11,085 nucleotides of DNA from Rodentolepis nana. Taxonomy: Eukaryota; Platyhelminthes; Cestoda; Cyclophyllidea; Hymenolepididae. Where the stretch lies: the NCBI GenBank assembly GCA_900617975.1, contig UZAE01001904.1:1-11085 (forward strand), read 5' to 3'. Every line of letters begins with the position of its first letter. Position 1 is the stretch's first letter. Shown here piece by piece: positions 1 through 7,344 of the stretch. The position numbers and the translations under genes are program-made. The notes beneath the pieces were generated by a model. The model did not search any database. It was not told the DNA's origin and worked only from the letters and a program-made list of their open reading frames with translations.

Positions 1-58
1 CCTCTATAACAAACCCATCCTTGGATATTTGCAGAATCGCCAGTTTTTACAAATACAG

Positions 59-68
59 AGCGAATATT
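59..68. repeat. Target-site duplication, left, of element copy 1
   Basis: AGCGAATATT here is repeated exactly at 379-388, on the other side of the element copy. Ten of ten bases match. The right-hand copy is separated from the CCCC terminus of the element by about five bases, so the exact junction is less clean than for the copies at 4419-4905 and 9235-9645. Confidence 0.6.
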
Positions 69-373
69 TATTTATACCAAATGACAGACGTTTTGAAAGT
101 TATCATTAGCCATTTAGCTGGCTTCGGGCTTAACAGAATGTAGAACAGCAAAGTGAGAAAAATCCGAGAGGGGAACAAAAGAGTGATTCACAGATGTAGA
201 AGAGACAGACAGACACAAAGGTAGAGAAAAGGTGAGATGGTTGTGGAATATGACATAGAGTGGGTTGATGATAGTTTGAAGTCAGAAGTGAACAACTGGT
301 TGATGGACTCTTTGTCGTATGAGTGCACGTTGCCCAGGATGCATGACATGGAGGCAAGTTCATCACACACCCC
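69..373 (-). mobile_element. SINE-like element, copy 1 (basic monomer form)
   Basis: Read on the minus strand this runs from a GGGG terminus at about 373 through head, module B, module C, the GTCTGTCTG pyrimidine stretch and the tail module to a TATAAATAAA tail at about 69-76. It has one of each module, with no internal amplification, and so is close to the basic unit at about 305 bp. It is diverged: the head palindrome CCACGTGG is degraded (CCATGTCA), and the module B inverted-repeat arm is altered. Ten-bp direct repeats flank it (59-68 and 379-388). It encodes no recognisable protein; short open frames crossing it are translations of the repeat. Confidence 0.82.
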
Positions 374-378
374 TTGCA

Positions 379-388
379 AGCGAATATT
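379..388. repeat. Target-site duplication, right, of element copy 1
   Basis: Exact AGCGAATATT partner of 59-68. Together the pair supports insertion of the intervening element with duplication of host DNA. Confidence 0.6.
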
Positions 389-1103
389 GATTCCAAAATT
401 GCAGAGACTAATAACATTTACGTATATTTGCGCACATATATTGTAAGTTAAACTCAAAGACTCAGAGAGTACGCATTTTGACGGGACTATATCTAAGATT
501 AGTGTATAGATGCTTAAATGAGAAAGCATAGGAAAGCTGATCACAATCAAAGTGCCTCGTCTCAAAGGTGCTCAACCATAGGCCTAGAATCTGAAAGGTT
601 TGAATGCCACGATCATCAATTATCTGTATTAAAAATGCATTTTGAGGTGTTCACTATGAATTTATCTGCTTTGAAATATAGTTATATTATAGTTATAAAA
701 CACATTTCAATACATTTATCTATATATTTTGCAAAGACAATGCACTCATTTATTAATTTCATTGTCGCAAAGATTATTCTCATGTGCTTGACACGAACTT
801 GACGTTGTTTCATCAAAGACAAGAAAAGTACTTTTCATTAATAACTTCATTATATGCTTTAGGGAATTAATATGTTGTGCTTTCAATCCGCGAAATAAGT
901 CATGTTTGTGTCCGTCATTCCTTTGAAATGACTCATAGACTCAGTTATCTACAACCAAGAGGCAGTCATTCGTGTATGTTATCTGCTGTCAGTCACAAAT
1001 TTAACAGAATTCGTGTGAGTCAGTTGTAAATCTAGCCCTCTTATCATTTGAACTAAAACAAGGCAGTCTCTGATAAATAAATATATTTAAAATTTGGCCC
1101 AAA
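389..1103. other. Unique A+T-rich interval, no gene supported
   Basis: No repeat copy or recognisable gene is seen. An open frame at 518-802 (+) would encode 94 residues, but a frame of that length is expected by chance in this many bases of A+T-rich DNA. Its amino-acid pattern suggests no family and no splice context supports it. The right edge (about 1071-1100) is rich in ATAAATAAAT-like sequence. Confidence 0.6.
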
Positions 1104-2020
1104 GCGTGTGCGATAGACTTATCTCCACGTGGTGCACTCTGGGCAACGTGTACTCATATGGCAAAAAGTCTATTACCTGGCAGTTGACTTCTCACTTCAA
1201 ACTACCATGACCCCACTGTATGTCATATTCCATCACTTTCACAGTACTCACCTCACCTACAGTTGACTTCTCACTTCAAACTACCATGACCCCACTGTAC
1301 GGTAGTTGACTTCTGACTTCAAAGACAAAAAAGTCTATTGATCGGCAGTTGACTTCTGACTTGCAAAAAGTCTATTGATCGGCAGTTGACTTCTGACTTC
1401 AAACTACCATCACCCCACTCTATATCATATTCGACTATTTTTACAGTACTCACCTCACCTTTGTCCATATTCGACCATTTCACAGTACTCACCTCACCTT
1501 TTTTCTTAAATTCGACCACTTCAACAGTACTCATCTTACCTTTTCTCTTCGACTTCTCACTTCAAACTACCATCACCCCACTGTATGTCAAATTCGACCC
1601 CTTCCACAGTACTCACCTCACCTTTGCTCTACTGTCGACTTCTTCCACAGTACTAACCTCACCTTTTTTCTACCTATTTCTCACTTCAAACTACCATCAC
1701 CCCACTGTATGTCATATACCTCTGACTTCAAACTACCATCACCCCACTGTATGTCATATTTCACCACTTCCACAGTACTCACCTCGCCTTTTTTCTACCT
1801 TAGCCACTTTCACAGTACTCACCTCACCTTTTCTCTGTCTTTGTTCATACCTTTTTTTACATCCTTTGTGTCTGTCTCTTTTACATTTTTGAAACTCTTC
1901 TTTCCCTCCCCCCTCAATTTTTTTCACTTTGATGTTCCTTCCCCTCTGTGAAGCCTGAAGTCAACTAAAGGGCTAATGATAGCTATCAAACCGCCTGCCA
2001 TTTGATATTAATAAATAAAT
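1104..2020 (+). mobile_element. SINE-like element, copy 2, with amplified B and C modules
   Basis: The element starts near GTGTGCGATAGACTTATC and ends with ATTAATAAATAAAT at 2020. It has one head (about 1104-1177) containing CCACGTGGTGCAC and a GCAAAAAGTCTATT end, then a long amplified middle (about 1179-1840), then single D and T modules ending with GAAGCCTGAAGTCAACT, CGCCTGCCATTTGA and the tail. At about 917 bp it is nearly three times the basic form. The expansion is in modules B and C, not in the head. The 5' GGGG is altered to roughly AAGC, and I found no convincing target-site duplication, so it may be older or rearranged at the ends. The 168-residue open frame at 1386-1892 is a low-complexity translation of the repeats. 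Confidence 0.85.
1179..1840 (+). repeat. Irregular tandem array of B and C modules inside copy 2
   Basis: The B signature (GACTTC, TCACTTCAAACTACCAT, CCCCACTGTATG) recurs at about 1182, 1261, 1384, 1550, 1681 and 1730. The C signature (CACAGTACTCACCTCACC or close variants) recurs about eight times between 1239 and 1830. Spacing is irregular because some units carry only B, only C or both. Two short units at about 1301-1380 join truncated B to a fragment of the head end (CAAAAAGTCTATTGATC), so the array is a mosaic and not a simple head-to-tail satellite. Confidence 0.85.
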
Positions 2021-2685
2021 GATATCTTTCCGACAGAAACAATCTGATGTAATATAGATTAGCAAAATGAAAAGAATATTTAATAAAATTATCCTACTTT
2101 TAATTGTTTTAGTTATTCTGAACAAACAAACCCGATTTTTACAAACAATGTTTGGGCTTTTAACAAGCATCAAATCTGCTTGCCACGATTTTACATAATT
2201 TTGTAATTCTGAAACGAAATTTGTCGTCTCCAGTCTTGCGATGCCCGATTTTCAATGGATCCTCGACCAATCCCAGACTTGAAAATTTTGGTTGCAATCA
2301 CTTTCCACTCACTACTTTACGAATTCCATTGGCAAATTATTATGGTTTTATTTTTAAATATCTTAGCTGTTTTTCTATACGCCGTGGTACTTTCGTTAAA
2401 AAATGTTGTCTTTCAACCAATATATAAGAAATTAGACTATTTTTAAGCCGATATCCCAACTAACGGAAACTAAGTGGATTTCAATTTGAACTAAGTAAAG
2501 TTTTATGCAATTCACACTTGGTTACGGAAACAATATCCTGGATAGCGATATTTTTTGCTAAAATGTTAATAAAAAATTGAAATAAGAAATTAGTTTCATA
2601 GAAAGAAAGTATCTAATATTGTTAACAATTATAATTTATTCTTGACGCCTAATCGTGTCAATGGAATAAAAACTGATTTTCCTCA
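2021..2685. other. Unique A+T-rich interval with one weak small open frame
   Basis: No repeat copy is seen. From ATG at 2255 to the TAA ending at 2446 there is a 63-codon frame. It is markedly hydrophobic in the middle (ILVAITFHSLLYEF, then IIMVLFLNILAVFLYAVVLS), which would read as one or two membrane segments, and ends in a basic, aromatic tail. In A+T-rich DNA such T-rich frames arise readily, the start context is unremarkable, and I recognise no family. I do not call it a gene. Confidence 0.5.
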
Positions 2686-2698
2686 CTATTAATAATAT
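2686..2698. repeat. Target-site duplication, left, of element copy 3
   Basis: CTATTAATAATAT matches CTATAAATAATAT at 2856-2868 at 12 of 13 positions. The length equals the 13-bp duplications at the copies at 4419-4905 and 9235-9645, which supports it despite the low complexity of the sequence. Confidence 0.55.
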
Positions 2699-2855
2699 TT
2701 ATTTATTTATAACAAATGGAAGGCGTTTGATAGTTATCATTAGCCCTTTAGTTGACTTCAGGCTTCACAGAGGGGAAGGAATATCAAATTGAAAAAAAGT
2801 CGTAAGGGGGAGGGGGGGAACAGAAGAGTGTTTCAAAGATGTAAAAGAGACAGAT
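2699..2855 (-). mobile_element. SINE-like element, copy 3, 5'-truncated
   Basis: Only the tail half is present. On the minus strand it starts inside module D (at the GTCTCTTTTACATC stretch) and continues through the T module to a TATAAATAAATAA tail. Head, B and C modules are missing. The remaining 157 bp sit between imperfect 13-bp duplications, so the truncation most likely happened at insertion. Loss of the 5' end with retention of the 3' tail is the typical outcome of incomplete reverse transcription. A G-rich stretch (2806-2819) replaces part of the usual module D sequence. Confidence 0.8.
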
Positions 2856-2868
2856 CTATAAATAATAT
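2856..2868. repeat. Target-site duplication, right, of element copy 3
   Basis: CTATAAATAATAT is the partner of 2686-2698, with one mismatch. Confidence 0.55.
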
Positions 2869-3447
2869 AATTTCTGTCATTTGGTTTAAATAGAATTGAT
2901 ACTTCGTTCAAAATATTCTGCTCTGCTCTCAAGAGGGCAGTCAGGTAAATGAGAAATGGAGGTGGGGGAGGGGGGGGGGAAGAATTCCAAACTAAATCAA
3001 ATTTACTACCAAACACTGTGGTAATCTTCAAGAATATAATTATATAGCCAGTATAATGCTGGAACATATTTCGGAGACGACCCTTCATAGTATAGAGCAA
3101 CAAGTAAATTCATGGTCACAGATCACACTTACAAAGATCAAGAACTTCTGTTGAAGATAGGATTGACTATTTTTGTTTAAGTGTTAGATGAAGAATGCCA
3201 GCTACTCAAAAGTCTTATCATTGATTTTTTCTTTACAGCACCATCCGCAAACAGCTCATAAATAATGTTTTATTTACCATTTTAAATGTATTAAGGCCCG
3301 TGTTTAGGTAAATGTTCATGTTTTTGGTCAAGTACTAATGGAAATGCATTTTCTCCTTCGAGCAAAACAATTTATAAATTAATGATTAAATATTCTGAAT
3401 AATATACATGATATTTTACAGACATTTTGCCTTTTTTCCGAACTGAA
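2869..3447. other. Unique interval with a G-rich tract and a weak exon candidate
   Basis: No repeat copy is seen. A G-rich tract lies at 2961-2980. A pyrimidine-rich stretch ending TTTACAG (3238) is followed 69 bases later by TTTAG/GTAAAT (3307/3308), which resembles a short internal exon in an intron-rich genome. One frame is open across it. Both signals are common by chance in this composition. Confidence 0.4.
2961..2980 (+). repeat. G-rich tract
   Basis: G runs of two, five and nine are separated by single T or A bases. The tract could form a G-quadruplex on the plus strand if the nine-G run supplies more than one column, or it may be a slippage-prone homopolymer. No function is implied. 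Confidence 0.6.
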
Positions 3448-3773
3448 TATTTATTTATTTATTTCAAATGGCAGGCGCTTTGATAGTTATCATTAGCTCA
3501 ATAGTTGACTTTGGGCTTCCCAGAGGGGAGAAACATCAAAGTGGGAAAATTCAAGAGGAGGAACAGAAGAGTAATTCACAGATGTTAAAGAGACAGACAG
3601 ACACAAAGACAGAGAAAAGATAAGATGAGTACTGTTGAAGTGATCGAGTTTGACATCCCGTGGGGTCATGGTAATTTGAAGTGAGAAGTTAACTGCCCGT
3701 TATTAGACACTTCTGCGTATGAGTATACGTTGCCCCGGATGCGGCAAGTGAAAGCAAGTCTATCGCACTCCCC
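3448..3773 (-). mobile_element. SINE-like element, copy 4 (basic monomer form)
   Basis: A complete single-module copy on the minus strand. The 5' GGGG terminus is at 3770-3773, followed by AGTGCGATAGACTTGC, the head with CGTATACTCATACG, one B, one C, D with GTCTGTCTG, and T ending in AAATAAATAAATAAATAT. At about 326 bp it agrees with copy 1 on the basic length. The head is degraded in its CCACGTGG region. I found no clear target-site duplication, perhaps because of age. Confidence 0.85.
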
Positions 3774-4405
3774 TTATCATTTAAAATAAAATCTCAAATT
3801 ACACACGTTTTCTCCTTTTACATTTTGGCACTAAAATATATCTGCCCAAGTATTTTCTCTTAAATTCACTGCTTCTCAGATGCTTCGGTAATTCGTAAGC
3901 AAATCTTTTATATTTCTTCACAAATACAAAGACAAATAACATTCCACATAGCATGTATTTTGAAGGTACTCTGGGTTTTATCACATTTCCCGTTTTCAAA
4001 ACATCAGTGAAAAAGTAATTGATTCAGTGAAAACAGAAGTCATTGCCTCAAAACACGTTGACATGTTTTTCCAATAGCAGATATTTAAATTTCAAAACTT
4101 CTTTTTTTAATCGATTTTACTTTTGATCCTTAGAAATTAATGCTTTTTCCCTTATGAATTTCAATCAATAAATTTGTTGCCCACAGTTTTCATATCATTA
4201 CGGCATAGACCATAATAAAAGGCCGCCTAATAATTTGTACCTTGGTGTCCTTTAATTAAAATTCGGAATTTACTATTTCAATCGTATTTTACCAATCCTG
4301 CCTTTCCTTTCACACTACTGTATTTTCATTTTCCGCCAATTTGTACTGCAGCTTCTGTTTTTTTCCGACTACTCTACAAGATGGTTGCCTTGAACACACA
4401 TCTTT
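3774..4405. other. Unique A+T-rich interval, no gene supported
   Basis: Nothing recognisable is seen. A minus-strand frame at 3799-3999 (66 codons) has a hydrophobic patch and a basic C-terminus, but shows no family resemblance and is within chance expectation. Confidence 0.6.
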
Positions 4406-4418
4406 GTTTTAGTATCAT
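4406..4418. repeat. Target-site duplication, left, of element copy 5
   Basis: GTTTTAGTATCAT matches GTTTTGGTATCAT at 4906-4918 at 12 of 13 positions. It abuts the GGGG start of the element exactly, so it fixes the 5' end of the family. Confidence 0.88.
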
Positions 4419-4905
4419 GGGGTGTGCGATAGACTTGCCTCCACGTGGTACACCCTGGACAACGTATACTCATACGGCAAAAAAGTCTATCCCTGGGTAA
4501 CGTATACTCATACGGCAAAATCTATTTGTGCGCCCTGGGCAACGTATACTCATATGGCAAAAAAGTCTATTACCTACGCCCTGGGCAACGTATACTCATA
4601 CGGCAAAAAGTCTATTAATATGGCTATTGACTTCTGACTTCAAACTACCATCACCCCATTGTATGGCAGTTGACTTCTACTTCAAGCTACCATCACCCCA
4701 CTGTATGCCAAATTCTACCACTTCCACAGTAATCATTTTACCTTTTCTCTACCTCTGTATCTGTCTTTTTTACAACTGTAAACCATTCTTCTGTTCCCCA
4801 CCCATCGACTTTCTGTTACTTTGACGTTCCTTCCCTCTGTGAAGCCCGAAGTCAGCTAAAGAGTTAATGAAAACTATCAAAACGCCTGCCATCTGAAATA
4901 AATAA
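4419..4905 (+). mobile_element. SINE-like element, copy 5, with amplified head
   Basis: Both ends are defined by flanking 13-bp duplications. It starts GGGGTGTGCGATAGACTTGC and ends GAAATAAATAA. The order is head with three extra head-derived units, two B modules (about 4623-4700), one C, D and T. It is 487 bp, about 160 bp longer than the basic form. The extra length is mainly head repeats, unlike copy 2, where B and C are amplified. Module T retains GAAGTCAGCTAAAG, the partner of the GTTGACTTC arm in module B. The open frames at 4422-4637 and 4528-4824 are repeat translations. Confidence 0.9.
4453..4615 (+). repeat. Four tandem head-derived units in copy 5
   Basis: Units start CCCTGG(A/G)(C/T)AACGTATACTCAT and end in AGTCTAT or ATCTAT at 4453-4490, 4491-4525, 4533-4570 and 4579-4615. 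The second pair of junctions carries short spacers (TTGTGCG and TACCTACG). Each unit retains the CGTAT-ACTC-ATACG hairpin or a one-base variant, but only the first is preceded by CCACGTGG. Confidence 0.9.
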
Positions 4906-4918
4906 GTTTTGGTATCAT
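4906..4918. repeat. Target-site duplication, right, of element copy 5
   Basis: GTTTTGGTATCAT directly follows the AATAAATAA tail and pairs with 4406-4418 (one mismatch), so the 3' end of the family is the short A+T tail with no further sequence. Confidence 0.88.
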
Positions 4919-5883
4919 TTAAACAAAGCCTATCTGGTTTTAATTCATAATAGAAGTGTCTTCTGGGCAGGGATTCGAATTAATACTACAGTTTGAAACT
5001 TGTTTGCTGCCTGAATTTCGGCTTTAGTTAAAGAGGATATGATAGTGAGTGCAAGTTCTATTTGGGGTGAAGCCAAGATTTGAACGTTCACTTCAGCTAC
5101 TGATCACTCTGATAAATGACGTTTATCAAACATATTGCTGGATTCTCTTTATGTTTACGGGAATAACTTTGAAGAAGCCAGACCTCCAATCTTCGATCAA
5201 CCGCTTGAATGACCAATGTCTCCTATAGAAATATGCTCTCCTATGTTCCTTGCTTATTTATTCATCAATGGCTGAGTTTTTCATATATTGTGCTTTAAAT
5301 TAAGTCTAGTAAATTGTTGTTCAGACGTCTTCTCTTGGACTATCTGGTTAATTTGGTTTGACTATGCATCTAATAGTACGATATTGATGCACATTCATTG
5401 ATTACAAAGTCCTAATTTATGGGATTAAATTTAAACTGAGCTTATAATTAAGCTCGGCGCGTCTTTAAACTATAAGCTAAATTTCGGACGGAGATATTTA
5501 AAGGCCCTGTTTCATGTTAGAAATTGGCCTTTTTTATGAACTTCAATAATAATAACTAATAAATTTTCAAACCAGGAATATTTGGGTTGAAGTAACTAGA
5601 AAAACTTTCCCCGTTTTAAAAAAAATGTATCGCATTATTAATATGAAATTTTGGCTAAAAAGTTTGATGTATATTAATTTTCCTCAAAAGTCAATACTTT
5701 AATCCATTTCTGAATGGCCGCAGAAACAATATAAATAAAAGTCATTTTTAAATTCCTCACACAAACTTATGTGGGATACGTCATCACTTACACATCGTCG
5801 CATGCCTGCACGCCAGGATTGGGAGGTGCGATCGTATAAACAGTGACCAATCATTAACCTCTGTTTGTTTAACCTAATCCGCA
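4919..5883. other. Unique interval, no gene supported
   Basis: Nothing firmly recognisable is seen. At about 4971-4984 and 5089-5100 there are sequences loosely resembling an RNA polymerase III box B on the minus strand (ATTCGAATCCC, GTTCAAATCTT). I could not complete a tRNA fold or find a properly spaced box A. An imperfect hairpin GAGCTT/AAGCTC lies near 5438-5455. A 61-codon minus-strand frame at 5699-5884 resembles no family I recognise. Confidence 0.55.
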
Positions 5884-5894
5884 ATCCTGATCAT
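5884..5894. repeat. Target-site duplication, left, of element copy 6
   Basis: ATCCTGATCAT is repeated exactly at 7391-7401, 1.5 kb away, and the right-hand copy abuts the C-rich end of the element with no gap. Confidence 0.88.
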
Positions 5895-6094
5895 TTATTT
5901 ATTTATTTATATCAAATAGCAGGCGTTTTGATGGTCATCATTAGCCCTTATGTTGACTTCAGGCTTCACAGAGAGGGGAAGGAACATCAAAGTGAAAAAG
6001 TCAAGAGGATCGGGGGAGAACAGAAGAGTGAGTGAAGAAGGCGAAGGTAGATAAGGTAGAAAAAAGGTGAGGTGAGTACTGTGAAAGTAGTCAA

Positions 6095-6420
6095 TTAATA
6101 GACTTTTTTGCCGTATGAGTATACGTTGCCCAGTAATAGACTTTTTTGCCGTATGAGTATACGTTGCCCAGCGGTTTATAGACTTTTTGCCGTATGAGGT
6201 CACGTTTCCAAGCCATTTAATAGACTTTTTTGCCGTATGAGTATACATTGCCCAGGGCGTACCACGTGGAGGTAAGTCTATCGCACACCCCACATTGCTA
6301 TTTCGCACAACGTGGAGGTAAGTCTATCGCACACCCCATTCATTAAATATATCACGGAGGTAAGTCTATCGCACACCCCGTATTTTAGACTTTTTTGTCG
6401 CATGAGTATACGTTGCCCAG
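6095..6420 (-). repeat. Head-module array, tail-proximal block of copy 6
   Basis: On the plus strand, AATAGACTTTTTTGCCGTATGAGTATACGTTGCCCAG-type units recur near 6095, 6134, 6175, 6216 and 6383. Three separate ends of the form GGAGGTAAGTCTATCGCACACCCC occur at about 6267-6291, 6312-6336 and 6356-6379, the last two preceded by unrelated short sequences. Three internal copies of the element's 5' terminus indicate joining of several truncated 5' ends, not regular tandem duplication. Confidence 0.82.
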
Positions 6421-6429
6421 GGTGTACTC

Positions 6430-6547
6430 ATGGTAGTTTGAAGTCAGAAGTCAACTGCCGGTTAATAGATGGTAGTTTGAAGTGAGAAGTCAACTGCCAG
6501 TTAATAGTATGGTAGTTTGAAGTCAGAAGTCAACTGCCGGTTAATAG
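6430..6547 (-). repeat. Three-unit B-module tandem in copy 6
   Basis: Units of about 39-40 bp contain TGGTAGTTTGAAGT(C/G)AGAAG followed by TCAACTGCC(G/A)GTTAATAG, at about 6430, 6469 and 6509. They are nearly identical, suggesting a recent local duplication. Flanking head units lie on both sides. Confidence 0.88.
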
Positions 6548-6550
6548 GGA

Positions 6551-6676
6551 TCTTTTTGCCTTATGAGTATACGTTGCCCAGGGTGCACCACATTTTGCCG
6601 TATGAGTATGCGTTGCCCAGGGTGCACCACGTTTGTTTGCCGTATGAGTATACGTTGCCCAGGGTGCACCACGTGG
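6551..6676 (-). repeat. Head-module units between B blocks in copy 6
   Basis: Three units carry TTTTGCC(G/T)TATGAGTAT and (A/G)CGTTGCCCAGGGTGCACCAC. The first two stop at or before CCACGT, the third at CCACGTGGG, so they end inside the palindromic CCACGTGGTGCACC segment. That segment may be a preferred breakpoint. Confidence 0.85.
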
Positions 6677-6880
6677 GCAGTTTGAAGTTGGGTGATGGCA
6701 GTTTGAAGTGAGAAGTCAACTGCCAGTTAATAGACTTTTGGTAGTTTGAAGTCAGAAGTCAACTGCCGAATAATAAAGTGGCAGTTTGAAGTCAGAAGTC
6801 AACTGTCGGTAAATGTAATTTTGCATAGTTTGAAGTCAGAAGTCAACTGCCAGTTAATAGATTTAGTAGTTTGAAGTGAG
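6677..6880 (-). repeat. Second B-module block in copy 6
   Basis: The AGTTTGAAGT(C/G)AGAAGTCAACTG core recurs about four times (near 6700, 6741, 6783 and 6826). Shortened pieces lie at 6677-6690 and 6865-6880, and varied spacers separate the units. The final unit is cut within AGTGAG and joined directly to a head unit (CATACGTTGCCCAG). Confidence 0.85.
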
Positions 6881-7227
6881 CATACGTTGCCCAGGGTGCA
6901 CCACGTGGAGGTGCCGTTTGAGTATACGTTGTCCAGGGTGCACCACCTGGAGGTAAGTCTATCGTGAGTATACGTTGCCCAGGGTGCACCACGTGGAGGT
7001 GTATGAGTATACATTGCCCAGGGTGCACCACGTGGAGGTAGCCGAATGAGAATACGTTGCCCAGGGTGCACCACGTGGAGGTAAGGTGTAGTATACATTG
7101 CCCAGGGTGCGCCACGTGGAGGTAAGACCGTATGATTATACGTTGGCCAGGGTGCACCACGTGGAGGGGTATACGTTGCCCAGGCTGCACCACGTGGAGG
7201 TAAGTTTATAAGTCTATTGCACACCCC
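6881..7227 (-). repeat. Main head-module array of copy 6, rich in CACGTG
   Basis: Eight successive units of roughly 35-50 bp share GTATACGTTGCCCAGGGTGC and ACCACGTGGAGGT with small changes. One unit has CACCTGG instead of CACGTGG and one has GCGCCACGTGG. Most units start within the GCCGTATGAG hairpin at slightly different bases and end at different points after GGAGGT, so unit length varies. The block closes with a complete 5' terminus TAAGTCTATTGCACACCCC at 7209-7227. Confidence 0.88.
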
Positions 7228-7228
7228 A

Positions 7229-7257
7229 TGATACCTATCATAACGCCTGCCATTTGA
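7229..7257 (+). repeat. Inverted tail-module fragment inside copy 6
   Basis: TGATACCTATCATAACGCC followed by TGCCATTTGA matches the T module (TGATAGCTATCAAAACGCC, TGCCATTTGA in other copies), but in the plus orientation, opposite to the rest of this copy. It immediately follows the CCCC of an internal 5' terminus. This is a 5'-to-tail inverted junction not found in the other copies. Confidence 0.8.
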
Positions 7258-7300
7258 AAGTACGTTGTCCAGGGTGCACCACGTGGAGGTAAGTCTATCG

Positions 7301-7344
7301 TATTCTTAAGAATAATTGTTTAGAAAACCAGCAAGGGTTGAAAG
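7301..7344. other. Unrelated 44-bp insert in copy 6 with a 12-bp palindrome
   Basis: This segment matches no module of the family. It contains the perfect palindrome ATTCTTAAGAAT (7302-7313). It interrupts the final head units and could be captured host sequence or filler from a rearrangement. Confidence 0.6.

Noticed and set aside
518..802. 94-codon open frame in unique sequence
   Set aside because: The length is within chance expectation for this much A+T-rich DNA. No motif, signal or family is recognisable, and no splice context supports it.
1071..2020. ATAAATAAAT near 1072 and at 2010-2020 as a target-site duplication of copy 2
   Set aside because: The left-hand sequence does not adjoin the element's 5' end, and the match is the low-complexity tail motif itself.
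2255..2446. 63-codon frame with hydrophobic segments
   Set aside because: T-rich DNA readily encodes hydrophobic runs by chance. The start context is ordinary and no family is recognised.
3799..3999. 66-codon minus-strand frame ending in basic residues
   Set aside because: Short, unrecognised and with no supporting signals; A-rich DNA gives Lys/Arg-rich frames by chance.
4419..4905. Head module considered as a tRNA-derived or hammerhead-type ribozyme domain
   Set aside because: TGGTGCACCCTGG only loosely resembles box A and there is no box B. The hammerhead core motifs (CTGATGA and GAAA in place) are absent.
4960..5140. Two box B-like sequences on the minus strand (ATTCGAATCCC and GTTCAAATCTT), suggesting tRNA or tRNA-derived SINE remnants
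   Set aside because: No properly spaced box A and no cloverleaf pairing could be found.
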